Of a stretch of DNA of 64,000 nucleotides, positions 1 through 11,645 are shown in pieces. How positions within the stretch are numbered: the first letter of the stretch is position 1; every line of letters begins with the position of its first letter. This DNA comes from Epiperipatus broadwayi (Eukaryota > Onychophora > Udeonychophora > Euonychophora > Peripatidae): NCBI GenBank assembly GCA_028023455.1, contig JAQFVV010000027.1:4649845-4713844 (forward strand), given 5' to 3'. Position numbers and translations under genes: made by a program. A model generated the notes under the pieces. The model ran no database searches. It was not told the DNA's origin and saw only the letters and a list, made by a program, of their open reading frames with translations.

Positions 1-2320
1 TTTGAGGATCATTTCTTCTTTTTATATTTAACCCTCCTGTATTCTGACAGATTTCTTTGTTCTTACTATATTTAAGCTTTCAATTTTCATTTTGATATTA
101 AACCATTATTATTTATCGAATATAATAAATTTTATCTCTTTCGCTAGATATTTTTGTTTAGAAATAAATTTTAAAAAATCTTATTTGATTTTCAGAATTA
201 TTTTAAAAATTAGATTTTAATCAAAATAAAACACTGACACATCATCAAATTTCAAGTGGCCACAATTCAATTTGCAAAATGAATGAAATCTTTGTACTAA
301 GTTTATTTTAAAAATCTGAACAAACTATTTTTAAAAACTACTAAGTCTATCAATTTATGCTTTAAAAGTTTAATTTTTTTTTGTAATTTTTATGATCTTG
401 CTAAATATTATAATAATCTGCTGAGTGACCTCATTTCTAGACAGATGTGTTTCTTGCAACCCTATCTCTATAGTAATGATATTCAGAAGAATATATTTAA
501 AAATAAAACATTTCTGTAAAAAATAAATATGCAATAATATTTATTTTTGATTTTTAATAATTATTACACAATTATAGTACAAATATAATCATAAACTTTC
601 CAAAAAAATAAAGTTTTTAGACCATCATAATATTTCCTCTATGTGCACTCACAAAGTTCGAGATCACCAAATATACAATGATTACTCATCAGTGCATTGT
701 TTCAGTTATTTTGAAATACCAATTATTCTATTATGACACCTTTTGAATTTTTTTTAAAATTAAAATACTAAAAAATAAATATAGTGAATACATAAAAAAA
801 AAAAAGCTTCGCAAAATTTTTAACAGAGGTTAAAAAATGCAAATTTTACTTTTAGAAATTTCAGAAGTTTCATCATTTTGCAATAAGATACAATTAACTT
901 TACTTGTCAATATATAATTTTTATACTTTGCTATAATTTCGATATATAATTTTTATACTTTGTTATTGCAAACTTTTTACATTCTAATTTTTGTTATTAT
1001 AATACATAAAGATATAAAATGGTTCATATAATAAAGCAAGATTCGAAAAAAGAATGTGAAATATTTATATACTGAAATTAATTGGCCATTTTTAAAAGGA
1101 AAAGGATACTTACTCTTACAGCATGTATTAATAAAGTATTAATTTATTAAATAATACACCAATCAGTGACTACTCTTAATTCATCATCCTCCAATCATTG
1201 GAGAATAAAATATTAGCTGCACATAGCTACACAAAAAATTGAGATATTTTGAAATTTAGTTAGAATTATCCATTAATTAAATTTTTTAACATTTATATAA
1301 AAATAAGACGGATTATAAATAATTATTAATCAATATTTTGAATTTGTCAAAAAGTAAGCAATAAGGATCAATTTCTCACTTTTTTTTGTGCATATTCTAT
1401 CATATTGTGTTGACTCTTACACTTCTTTACCTCCCAAAATCATTTAAAATCTAATGAACACTCTCACCTACAGAAAGTGCATCTGTTAATAAATTATCTA
1501 TACCTCCATAGTGGTCTTTTTGAAAAAAAAAACATTTTTAAAAAACTAACTCTCTTGTACTTTTTCAAAAATATACGATGAATTTAAATATCATTTCTCA
1601 TCAAAATCATAGAATCATTGATAAAGATTAAAACAAAACCCATTATTTTTGAGAACGTTTCTAAATATAACTAAAACATTTAAAACAAAAGATATAAAAG
1701 AATGTTTTTGTTTTTATTTACGTAAATGCATTAAAAAGTAAAAAATAAATTTTCTTCAGCTTCCACAAATAAAAGTGTGGTGGTGCTTATATTTAGAAAT
1801 TATATTAACCCTTCAACCACTAATTATATTATTGGTTGTATGAGGTAAAAATCAAATCTTTTAATTGGCCAACTCACAAACTGAAGACAAAGCCTATTGT
1901 TAAAACATATTCGCCTATAATATTAAATTCAGCTCAGATACATTTATAAAAAGTATATTACTAATTTTTCAGGTTATGAAAGAGAACGAAAGTTCTTTCA
2001 AAAATAAATTGCTATTTATTTATTATAAAATATATTCAATTTCGGCAAATATAAAGCGAATGTCTAAACAAAAAAGTGCTGACGCAAATGCTTTTTTTCA
2101 ATTTTATGTTACGGAAAAGTAAAGATTTCTTTTTGCTAAATCTTAAATATTTTTACTAAAATCTTCAATATTTTTCGAAAATAATTTTGTTTTTTTAGTA
2201 TATTTTTTAAAAAACTATTTTAATTTCTCATTTTATATTTTTTTTAATACTTAAATTACATTCAAAATGAAAATCTCAGTGTTTTTCTTTATTTTCTTTG
2301 ATCAGGCGGTTTCTTTGTTC
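1..2320. other. AT-rich intergenic DNA, nothing recognised
   Basis: No convincing reading frame, RNA gene or repeat family of this window was found. The stretch is A/T-rich with short homopolymer runs. A CTGATGA-like heptamer on the minus strand near 665-671 lacks a GAAA partner and is not called. Confidence 0.5.
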
Positions 2321-2323
2321 TTT

Positions 2324-2545
2324 CCAGCCAATCAGAATGTCTTTTTTGGCAGAGAGCCAGCTGACATCCAATCACCAACAAGGTTCTTCTTTGTTTAGTT
2401 TTAAATGCGGTTTTCTTGATTTTTTACTTGTACAATAATTCGGAAGAGGGCACCATCTTACAGAACTTTTAAAAACCTAATCAATAACTGTCAAACGAAT
2501 ATTCTACCATTAAAACTAGCAGAATTAGAGTGACGTCAGATGTCA
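2324..2545. promoter_or_regulatory. possible regulatory patch with two CCAAT boxes and a CRE
   Basis: This stretch is less AT-rich than its surroundings. It holds two CCAAT boxes about 40 bp apart (2328-2332 and 2368-2372) and a perfect cAMP-response-element palindrome TGACGTCA at 2531-2538. CCAAT and CRE motifs are typical of proximal promoters, but no coding exon is visible nearby. It could equally be a chance cluster or a distal enhancer. Function is inferred only from motif content. Confidence 0.2.
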
Positions 2546-2599
2546 ACGAGATGCCTCGTAAGAGGCAGTTAAAGAATTAATACTAATTTGATCACTAGC

Positions 2600-3572
2600 A
2601 AACTAATGTTCACTCAGCATTGATTTAAAAAGTGAGTATTGATTACAAGTGATTTGATACTAATTCTAAATACAATCATTCCACAATTTTATTTGTGAAA
2701 ATTAAAGAAAATTATATATTTTTTATTTTTTCATGCATTTATTTCTATAAACTTTTTTTTCTTATTTTAACTTACATTAACCTTTTAACATATTGACATT
2801 TTCTATTGTTACCCCTAGTGGCAATTTTTGTCAATGTTCAACATTTTATCTTAATATAAAATCTTTATTTAATATTAAAACTCAATAAATTAGACTTGAT
2901 TTCTTAAAAATTTAAACTTACAAACAAGAAGTTGTTTTAAAAAATCATATTTGAAGTTTGAAAATATTTAAAAAATGAAATATAACAAAAACAAAGATTT
3001 TTTCACCATGGTATCTGTGGAAAGGAAAGAAATTAAGAATGCAACACCAGACAAAATTAATGCAATCTTTGTTGACTGAAATTTATTTATAAAATAGGAA
3101 TGTATAAATCTGAAACTTTGATAAATCTATAAAATTCTGCTATGAAATATTAAAACTACATTTACAATTTTTAAAACATCTCAAAAAATCTTGTCACAAT
3201 ATTGGAAAACTGTCAGTGATTTGTTTCACAAGGTATTGTCATTGAATTGGCTGTGACTTATTTTGTGATTACTATGGCCAAATTTATTAACTTCTATTTT
3301 TAAAAATAAAACTTATACATATAAAATCAAAGTATATACACATTCTTTTAGTTTTAAATAATTATTATATATTTAATCAGAAATATTTAATAAATGATGC
3401 AAATATCATGTTTTTATTATTCCAAAAATTTTCTCACAGTAATTTTACAAATGGTCTCCAGAGCAAATTACAAAGAACTAAATACACCAAACTTGTGGAG
3501 ATAGAACTAAAACACTCTGACCTTGCTGTCTATTAGGAAATACTGACCTCTACAGATTTTTTTAAAATTAAT
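2600..3572. other. AT-rich intergenic DNA, nothing recognised
   Basis: Low-complexity AT-rich sequence without a supportable gene or repeat. Confidence 0.5.
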
Positions 3573-3660
3573 AAATCCCTCTATAGTCAAAAAAAGACAT
3601 TGCTTGACTATTATAAATGTTCAAGGCATATATGATAACAGTTAAAGCCTTTCTCTAAAG
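3573..3660 (+). repeat. single arm of a small palindromic repeat
   Basis: The stretch containing CTCTATAGTCAAAAAAAGAC and then a TGTTCAAGGCATATAT run is about 85-90 percent identical by eye to 18433-18515. There it forms one arm of an inverted repeat. Only one arm is present here, so this is a solo or truncated copy of the same short element. Confidence 0.55.
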
Positions 3661-5640
3661 TAAATCAATATTTGTTAGTTTGTAGTTTTTTCAATTTAAA
3701 AAAACCTGTAAATAATGCTACAGATAGCTGCATAAGAATGATTAAAAGTAGGATAACTGTCAGCATCATCTTTGACACAAACAGTCACATGATCCTTTTT
3801 TTAAAATGCATAAAATATGATTTTTTCCAACATCACTATTTCTTTTCTAAATAATAAAACAATTTATATTGTTAACATGCATGCAATTGTTATAATACAT
3901 ATAAGCAAACAGTATTAAAACATTATAATGCATTTTACACAAAACAAATATAATATTTTATTATTCCACACTTCAACAACAACTGATAATTTGAGTATCC
4001 AACAATATTTTTCATAGTTCTATTCACTATATTTTTACCTTAATTATTTACAATTTTGAAACAGTATTCTAATAAACACAAATTCTTTATTAGTAATGAG
4101 AAATCACATGTATGGAAAATTAAAGATAAGTAAATGTATTCATTTCACATTCAAAGTATTCCTTCTAAATTTGTAGGCTTCCTTTTCTATTTGCCATTAC
4201 AATTTAGCATTCAATCTTATATTCTACTTTCTGTTGAGAATACTATAAAGTCTCTTTTGCTTTAATATATTTACAACAGATTGCACTCTTAATATTAAAT
4301 TGATTTTGGATAATTCATGGCTTTTTTAAATCAGAAAGATGTAGAGATAGGTCAAAAATAATGGAAGCCTAGATATTATATTTCCACTTTCTGTTCTCAT
4401 AAATCAATCAATATTTTTCACAAATTTTATGATGGTTATTACAAATCACCATTATTAGTTACCACCACTCATACCCTACCTTCCAAAAAGAATAATTTCA
4501 TTTCATTCTAAAAATGGCAAAATGGAGTTCCTTATTATTTTTCAGGAGAAATTAAATACTGGAATGATGATTTTATTCTTCAGGTAATTCAAAAAAAGTA
4601 ATAGCAGTTCAACCTAAATATTTAGATTTTCTCATCAAAATTAGTCTCTAAGCATTTATTTCTAGTAGTTTTGTAGTTAAATGGGTGAGTACCATAAGTT
4701 TAGATGCTATATGTGGGTTATACAAAAGATGAACCTATTGGCCACTTTCTACTCAAGGCTGTGCCTCACAAACACATTATCTCAATAATTACACAATCTA
4801 ACAATCTCTTTCTTGTTGTCTTAACAAGCAGCATTAACAGTAATTTCCTAGTCTTTACTTTGCGACACTCAAGATACCCCTTCTGATTTAAAACTTCTAG
4901 CACACTATAATCTCTTTATTCAATAAAATCAAAATAAGGAACAAACTTGGACTCTTCCCCCTTCACATCTTTGAAGCTACTTGTAGCCTAGTGGCTGTAC
5001 CCATACCTTTATAAATGCAAATTTAATGCTTTATTCTATTTAAAATTCTGATACTGGCTAAAATCATCAACAGATCAATGCAATGATCGAATAGCTGGTT
5101 CTGGATCTGAGAGTCAGTGCTGCCCTCTTCTTTATTCAAACTTCTTGAAAACTCCAGAGTAAATAAAGCCATTTCCTTATTTCTTGAATAATTTATTGCA
5201 GCAGTAGAATATCAGATAGCATATAAGGTCTTCAGATCAATTTTAACTCTGTCACTTCTGGGCGCTCTTATGAATTCCTGAGCAATAAAGCTTTCCGATT
5301 ATTTTATTTATTTACTTGTGGACATAAACAATGGAATTCTATTTCATGCAAATGCCATTCTTTTGACAAAGCAATTTACACAATAAATAATAATCATTAA
5401 TTAAGGACAACCTAATGTCTTTAGATCACAATAACAGAATCAAAGTACAGGTGTATAAAAGAAATTAATTAGAAGAAAAAAAAAGCTTTAAAAGGATTAA
5501 AGCGATTTTAAAATCTCGTTTTAAAAAAGGTCAAAAATAGCATAACATATATACATATTTAACATGATGTAGGAGATATGAATATTTTATATGGTGCAAA
5601 AATATAAGATGATAATATAAACCATAAGGGTGTGAAAATA
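3661..5640. other. AT-rich intergenic DNA, nothing recognised
   Basis: Short open frames here (for example 3672-3854 and 4704-4886) show no family motif and have AT-driven composition. The part between about 4970 and 5290 is more complex and less AT-rich, but I cannot assign it. Confidence 0.5.
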
Positions 5641-5654
5641 ATAAATCTGACTTT

Positions 5655-5705
5655 ATCTAGTGCTCTGAATATGATCTGCCCGGTCGAAAGCAGAGCTAAG
5701 CTGAA
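5655..5705 (+). ncRNA. hammerhead ribozyme relic (one core change)
   Basis: The order is CTGAATA (5665-5671), a hairpin GATC-TGCCC-GGTC, GAAA (5686-5689), then a short hairpin AGC-AGA-GCT followed by A. This matches the hammerhead layout of core, stem II, GAA, stem III and cleavage site. However, the invariant G8 of CTGANGA is T. Stem I is only about 3 bp. It is probably an inactivated copy, and chance resemblance is possible. Confidence 0.3.
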
Positions 5706-5709
5706 GTTA

Positions 5710-6240
5710 ATGTATAATATTGATAATCGTTTTTTTATAGTGAACTAAGCGCAATATTGAATAACAAAAGAGGTTTGTATTTTCTGTAAGTCTATTATTT
5801 AAGAAGTAATAATAAATAATTTATCGCTGCTAGAAATAGCACCCGAAAGTGTCAGAAATGAAATCGGTCCTTATATTCAAGATATTGAAATTCTACTGTT
5901 TTATTAATTCAAGAAAGTCATTTAAATAGTAATTTTTCTTTATTGGGGGACTTAACCATAAATAAAAAGAAAAAAAATTGAAATACCCAATTTTATCATG
6001 TTTAAGATGTATACTTATTAATTATTTTACTGTAACCTATGTATATGTATGTGTGTTAGTAAATTTGAGCATGATTTTCTTGGTAGAAAAAAATCAATTT
6101 ATATTCTAAAATTATCTAAAATACATTCTATTGTATTTATTGATTGTTTTTTTTTTTTTTTTTGGAAAGTTATGTTTGAGGATAAAATATAGCGGAGAGT
6201 TACAATTAAGCAAGATATTGATGTCTTTCAACAAGTAAAG
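5710..6240. other. AT-rich intergenic DNA, nothing recognised
   Basis: No gene or known repeat is seen. A poly-T run lies at about 6148-6163. Confidence 0.45.
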
Positions 6241-6244
6241 GTTA

Positions 6245-6600
6245 CATCAGAAGTGAAAAGAGAGAGAAACAAGAAAAGATCAAAAATTAAATACATAGAT
6301 GAGAGAAGATATGGGTGTTACTGACATCACTAAAATAATTAAAAGACTGAAATAGAGTTGAGTTGGACATATTGATAAAAGAGATGATAATAAATGAACA
6401 AATAGTTGAAATTTTAATCTGGATTCCAAAAGAATGTAAAAGATCTAGAAAGAAACCACATTGAGATGGATGGATAAAATTAGAAAGTGTGCAGGGGTGA
6501 CATGGAGAAAAGAGTTGGGAGATCAGAAAAGATGGATTGAATTTGGAGGATCTTCATCCTAAAGTGGATTGATAATAGTTGAAAATCATGATGACTGCAA
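6245..6600 (+). mobile_element. RTE retrotransposon 3' fragment, decayed
   Basis: This aligns by eye to the last ~350 bp of the complete RTE at 58181-61474. It covers the C-terminal tail of the polyprotein (the region reading GHI-(A)RRxDN, then RKRPH, MDEIRKCAGV, DRRRWI, LQWIDN). It carries several stops and indels and ends near a short ATGATGA run, as expected for the RTE 3' end. It is a dead, 5'-truncated copy. Confidence 0.85.
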
Positions 6601-7500
6601 AGGTTAGAAGACAATATAAGAAAATATGACATAACAGCATCATGGATTGGCATATTTTATAAGTGGATGTGTTTATTATTTATTGGTTAATCACTGCAAA
6701 ACTCTAACTATGGAGGGAGAATAGTATGATCGTACTCACTTGTGAGTGTCAGTCCCTTCTGCTAATGAAGATATACCATAAATAATGAAGTAGTTATCTA
6801 TTCCAAAAGATCACTTGATATCTGAGCAAGAAGGATAGCTTATGTAATGCACAACTTTGGAATCATGTTGAGCATTCCCTATGCCGACTTTACAAATGTT
6901 TTATAGTGAAGGACTGGCCCAATTTTTTAATGATTAAAAATATTTCATACATTTATTTTTTCTCTATCTGTTTTTCAAAATTCTACTTATCCAGATTGCT
7001 CCATGTCTGGAAACTTTTTAAAAACGAATATCTTTTTTTCCTGTAGTTTGAACAGAAATTATTGAAGATGATCTTTTTGTAATATTATCTCAGATTTTTT
7101 CACTTAAGTCTTCCTTTCCTTTATACCTTCAACATGATTATAAAATTACGTGTTCATTTACTGTCAGTTTACTTATTGCTGTTTTTAATTTTGTCAGCTT
7201 TCTTCCTCCTCCTTAAAATTGTATTCTTGTATCTGAATGAATCATTTCAAATATAAGAGAGTGATAAAAAAAAAAATTCAGCAACATTTAGCTTCAAGTT
7301 ATCAATTTGATAATATAAGGCAATTTAAAATTAAAAATAGTTAATTTAAAACAAAATTGCAAAAGACAACTCACTATAAATAAAAAATTATTTAATATAC
7401 ACCACTTTCTTTTTAAATTTTTTATAACATCATCATATATTAAATATATCCTTATTAAAATCACAAATCTCTCCCAATATTCCAAAAATTTATTATTTAT
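6601..7500. other. intergenic DNA, nothing recognised
   Basis: No family motif on either strand. The piece 6660-6910 is of ordinary complexity but matches nothing else in the window. Confidence 0.45.
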
Positions 7501-7504
7501 TTTT

Positions 7505-9290
7505 TACTCTAGTTTCCTATATTCTTTTGTATTCTGTTCCATCCCATTTCCACCACATCATCTTTGTCCACTCCATGGCTTTTGTATCTACATCCCCATT
7601 ATCTTTTTCCAACCCCAAAGACCAGTAATCCACTTTCTGTATAATCACTTGGTCTATATTTATTCTCCCACAACTTTATTATTTGTATTCTTTCTGCTTG
7701 TAAGCATTTACATTCTATTAGCAAATGCCTAAACACATTTCTTCATTTATGTGTATATTCCCTTGTTGCTAGTGATCCTGTTTGAGCCTTAAATAGTAAA
7801 CTACTTTCCCTGCTATTATAAATTAACTCACATTCAATATTCTATTTACTTCTATATATATTTAAGGTGCTTTTACTCTCCATACTAATTCTTCATCACT
7901 CCAACTCCCTATTTTTATTAACACATCTATTTTTCTATCCCGTACTTTGCCACTATAACACTCAACAATCCTTCTAACACAATCATCCCACCTTTTGTAC
8001 AAGAATACTGACCAAGTATTTATCCAAATCTTCTGCATACCATACTACTTTTCTCACTCATTTTGTTACCTGCCCTTTATTTGCCTATTCTTTTACTATC
8101 CATAAATTGCAATCCACCAAACATTTTTATTTTACTTTTTTCATCTCTCATATAAAAAGTTGACCATCCCATTTCACCTTGAATTGCCTCCATTGCCATC
8201 TACACATCTGTATCTAATGCATGTCTTCCTACTTCTCTAACACCCTTTTGCTAACACATAACACATCATTACTATAGGTTATCCCTGCTTCTGCCACTCC
8301 CTTCCATACAATTCTTGCTATATTATATTTTTTACATGAAAACTCTTAATTTCTTCATCAGTCCCTTTCTTTTCTTTGCTTCATTTATCTTTTTCCCCCA
8401 TTCCTCCAAGCAATTCCTCTGATCACTTAAGATAATTCCCAAATAGCTGTATTTATTTCCCACACTCAACTTTATAGCCCCCAAGAAAAATTCTTTTTCT
8501 CTTTTCCCAGTATTTACCATCATTACTTTTGATTTTTCTTCACTAAATGTGATCCCCATCTCTTTATCTACCCCTGCACAAGTCTTTAACACAACTTCTA
8601 CATCTTCCCTACTTGCTGTGCATAATAAAATATAATAAAAGACCTAATAATACATAAACTCCTTTGCCATCTATTAATGGTATCTCTACCCAATTTCCTA
8701 ATTATTCTATTGCCCTTTCTATTCCTCTCAAGTATAACAAAAACAAAATAGATGAGTAGGGCATTTTTGCCTTAGTCCTACTTCATTTTTAACTCTAACT
8801 GATTCTATATTTCCCTATTGATACATATAGTAATTATTTTCATACAATATCTTAATAAGATCCACTAAAGCCCCATCCATTCTTAAATTTATGAACCTTA
8901 CCCATAATCTAATTCTATTCACTCTATTAAATATCTATCTATAAAGACCATATATAATTGCCTACCTGTATTCCTACTCATTTTTATAAGTTGTGGGACT
9001 ACAAATAAACTATATCCTATACCCTATCTATTCTAAAACCTTTTTGCATTTCTCACACTATATCATTTTCTTCCATCTATTTTGGCAACCCTTCTACCAC
9101 CATATATGCAAAAATTTTATACAATATCGATGGTATCACTACCAGTCTATGGTTGTTTATCTTTCTATGATCTTTACCTTTTCTTTTAAATAATAGCCTC
9201 ACTCTTGCATTATTCCAGTTATCTAATAATTCTGTCTTCTATGCCATTTATTAAAGCATGATAACGACTAACTATTCTGCAGCAATTCCA
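7505..9290 (-). mobile_element. LINE-X non-LTR retrotransposon, 5'-truncated and decayed
   Basis: On the minus strand this reads a reverse transcriptase and C-terminal region broken by many stops and frameshifts. From 5' to 3' I can see an NW-NNARVRLLFKRKGK block (about 9220-9170), PSILYKIFA, a GLRQ-CP block corresponding to the usual RQGCPLSP motif (about 8770), and a thumb segment with KYSYLGIILSD (about 8440). The last ~450 bp align with the plus-strand copies at 25749-26492 and 56596-57150 (the LVNRE-Cys-finger region and 3' tail). The palm FADD motif is not intact. The clade is uncertain (I/R1/CR1-like grade). It is a dead copy. Confidence 0.8.
8332..8592 (-). pseudogene. LINE-X reverse transcriptase fragment (thumb side of palm)
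   Basis: This is the longest uninterrupted stretch of the LINE-X frame in this copy, 86 codons. It contains MGITFSEEKSKVMMVN, which fits the segment after the FADD active site of LINE reverse transcriptases, and KYSYLGIIL, the conserved YLG turn that follows it. Its apparent start codon is internal to the ancestral ORF and means nothing for expression. Flanking frames contain stops, so it is a pseudogene piece. Confidence 0.75.
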
Positions 9291-9483
9291 CTCTATAAAT
9301 ATTATTTACATTTTATTACAATAAATATAATTTAATAACTGAAACACAGGCCTGTTATATACCTGTGGCTATATATATGTAATATAGGGTATATGAACAC
9401 AGACTTTCACACCACTCACCTCTCTCCAATCTATCTAATAACACTGATACACCTAAACACATATATGCTGAAAAGATAAATAA

Positions 9484-9533
9484 TCACCAATATACATATT
9501 TCATGCTAAACCAGCAATCATCAGTTGGTCCAG
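9484..9533 (-). ncRNA. hammerhead ribozyme, family A left arm
   Basis: On the minus strand: ACCAA, CTGATGA (9518-9524), stem II TGCT-GGTTT-AGCA, GAAA (9499-9502), stem III ATA-TG-TAT, then A and TTGGT pairing back to ACCAA as stem I. All invariant core bases are present and the predicted cleavage follows TATA. The very short stem III is typical of hammerheads in animal retroelements, which may need to act as dimers. Activity is predicted, not shown. Confidence 0.75.
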
Positions 9534-9859
9534 ACTATCATCTTTACACACATATATAGTATAAGTGCTCAGATATATATTAAGATAGACTATTCTCATA
9601 GTTTAATGGACAGGCTTCAATCCACTCCACACTCCAACTCTTCAACCGTCCATCCAATTGAAAATCTGATGATGGAATCCTCAAAGGCCACCCTGAGGCC
9701 GAGATTATTGTCACACCCATCATCAGATTTTCAATTGGATGGACGGTTGAAGAGTTGGAGTGTGGAGTGGAATGAAGCCTGTCCATTAAACTATGAGGAT
9801 AGTCTATCTTAATATATATCTGAGCACTTATACTATATATGTGTGTAAAGATGATAGTC

Positions 9860-9911
9860 TGGACCAACTGATGATTGCTGGTTTAGCATGAAATACGTAT
9901 ATTGGTGATTA
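9860..9911 (+). ncRNA. hammerhead ribozyme, family A right arm
   Basis: Mirror copy of the left-arm ribozyme: CTGATGA (9868-9874), stem II TGCT/AGCA, GAAA (9890-9893), stem III ATAC/GTAT without a loop, A, then TTGGT pairing with ACCAA. The core is intact. Differences from the left arm are confined to stem III, where pairing is preserved. Confidence 0.75.
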
Positions 9912-9987
9912 TTTATCTTTTCAGCATATATGTGTTTAGGTGTATCAGTGTTATTAGATAGATTGGAGAGAGGTGAGTGGTGTGAAA

Positions 9988-10109
9988 GTCTGTGTTCATA
10001 TACCCTATATTAAATAAATATAATTATAAAATACATATATGTACATAAGTCTGTGTTCATATACCCTATATTAAATAAATATAATTATAAAATACATATA
10101 TGTACATAA
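9988..10109. repeat. 61-bp tandem duplication spanning an element junction
   Basis: Positions 9988-10048 and 10049-10109 are essentially identical. Each unit contains the end of the family A palindrome (GTCTGTGTTCATATACCC) followed by the terminal sequence of PLE-1 (AAATACATATATGTACATAA). The junction between two elements has therefore been duplicated as a unit. Confidence 0.9.
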
Positions 10110-10348
10110 AAAAGATAAAACTTATTACAATTCATTTTACCCCCTAATATGTATATATTTATAATATAATCTTTAAAAAAACCCAGTAATAATCCTTTCC
10201 TTTTATTTTAAAATTATAACTAAAGTTTCCAATAATCTAATAATGCCCATTTTCTCCCTAATTGTGCTGGACCTTTAATCATGTTTACACATTACTTTAA
10301 ATTTTCTTGAATATACAAAATTTTATAATTTTTATTTCCTTGTAATTT

Positions 10349-10537
10349 TTAACATACTTTTTTTACCAGAATATTTTTTCCACAATTCATTCTGTGTCCA
10401 GTATCCAAGAAAAGTATATATGGCCCTGATCTTACATCTTTTGCCCTGTCATACTCCTTACTTCCTTCAATGGCAGTTTTTTCTGTCTGATCTATGTATA
10501 TCATGTTGCAAAAGTTATAACTAATTTTATAAACCAA
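10349..10537 (-). pseudogene. PLE-1 GIY-YIG endonuclease remnant
   Basis: The 62-codon frame begins (M)VYKISYNFCNMIYIDQTEKT. This fits the GIY-YIG nuclease opening of PLEs, normally VYxIxCxxCxxxYIGQT; here YIG has become YID. Further on, LDTGHRM fits the conserved TGH segment. The family cuts DNA to prime reverse transcription. Loss of the YIG glycine, the shortened middle and stops around it make it inactive. Confidence 0.75.
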
Positions 10538-10966
10538 CTCTTACCATATTTTAATATTACCCATCTTTTTTGAATTACACACCCATTTCCTTAAAGATTT
10601 ACTATTTTTTCAACCTATTTTAATATCATCAGGTAACTTTTCTTTTATCAATATCTTATATAAATGTTCTGAATATGGAACGGAAATTCATTTCCTATTT
10701 GTATGACCCTGCCTTGCACTATCTTTTGTATTATTATTATTATTACTTCTGAAAATCTTTTTAATGTCTTTTATACTAACATAATCCTTCTCAACCTCCA
10801 ATTTCTGTTCAAATGCTTTTTTATATATTCAATGTTAGCCTATTAATTTTTAACTTAAACCTTTTCAAAGCTGCTATTTTTGTGACCGTGGCTGATAGGA
10901 ATTTAGATCAATCACACCTCTTTTTTCTTTATCCTTAATAAGTATTTTACCATTAATTCGTTTTCT

Positions 10967-11260
10967 TTAAAAAATGTCTAAATACTTTAATCCCTTCTCT
11001 TTTTCCCTTGTAACCTTAATCTTGTATTTATTATTGTTCAATTCTTTAAATGCATTAACAATACTTTCATTATTATCTATTACAATTATATCATCAAAAT
11101 ATCTATAATATTCTAGAATTTCCTTATTTTTTATATATTCATCAATTATATTTTCCTCTATATAGTCAATCATAATCGATGATAAGATCCCACTAATTGA
11201 GTAACCCATCTTTTTGTTATATTCCAAATTCTTCATTATATTTAAAATATTAAACATCAT
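10967..11260 (-). pseudogene. PLE-1 reverse transcriptase core fragment
   Basis: The 97-codon frame contains GYSISGILSSIMIDYIEE, matching the PLE motif GSPISPxLAxIxMxxLE. It then has YYRYFDDIIVI, the palm active-site motif usually seen as RYVDDIF, with both aspartates present. It ends with the KVTREKEKGLKYLDIF block that matches FTxExE..LPFLD. This is the catalytic core only; fingers and thumb are not recognisable. Stops before and after make it a pseudogene fragment. Confidence 0.85.
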
Positions 11261-11645
11261 TTATCACTAATAATGCTTTTCTAATAACATATAACTATTC
11301 TTCTGAAATTATATTATTCATTTTTATTTTATCAATAACTATTTTTATATTTAGGTACTAAAGTTTGTTAAAATTTAACAAGGAAAGAAAATGTTATGAA
11401 ACTGTATATTCAAGAAAATTTAAACAAATGTGGAATCATGATTAAAGGTTCATTACAAGTAGGGGGTGGGGGTGAACATTGTTAGATTATTGGAAACTTT
11501 AGTGTTATAATTTTAAAATAAAAGGGAAGGATTATTATTGTTTATTTAGATTATTTTGTATATATATTAGGAAGAAAAAAAATGTAATAAATTTAATCAT
11601 TTTTATGTACATATATGTATTTTACTAATTATATTTATTTTAATG

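Larger units (their letters stand above)
9327..10015. mobile_element. family A palindromic hammerhead element, complete
   Basis: Two arms of about 300 bp (roughly 9376-9672 and 9718-10015) are near-perfect reverse complements separated by about 46 bp. Each arm carries a hammerhead ribozyme pointing outward from the centre. The terminus reads TAATATAGGGTATATGAACA and its complement. Related copies lie at 21284-21640 (one arm) and 44127-44275 (internally deleted palindrome). No protein is encoded: the two 95-codon open frames are mirror images of each other. It is non-autonomous. It resembles Penelope-related or retrozyme-like repeats in carrying a hammerhead, but that link is inferred. Confidence 0.8.
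10072..11645 (-). mobile_element. Penelope-like element PLE-1 with inverted terminal repeats
   Basis: The coding region reads on the minus strand: reverse transcriptase first, then a GIY-YIG endonuclease, the order of Penelope-like elements (PLEs). It is flanked by inverted repeats of about 250 bp. Positions 10072-10325 and 11400-11645 are reverse complements with scattered differences; both contain the GTACATATATGT palindrome and TAATCATG. PLE terminal repeats are known in direct or inverted orientation. The interior is about 1 kb, so most of the RT is missing or decayed. Confidence 0.8.

Noticed and set aside
660-720. CTGATGA heptamer on the minus strand near 665-671
   Set aside because: No GAAA or stem II follows; a single heptamer is expected by chance.
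9525-9867. Two 95-codon frames on opposite strands
   Set aside because: They are mirror copies created by the palindrome and encode no known motif; the conserved signal there is the ribozyme.
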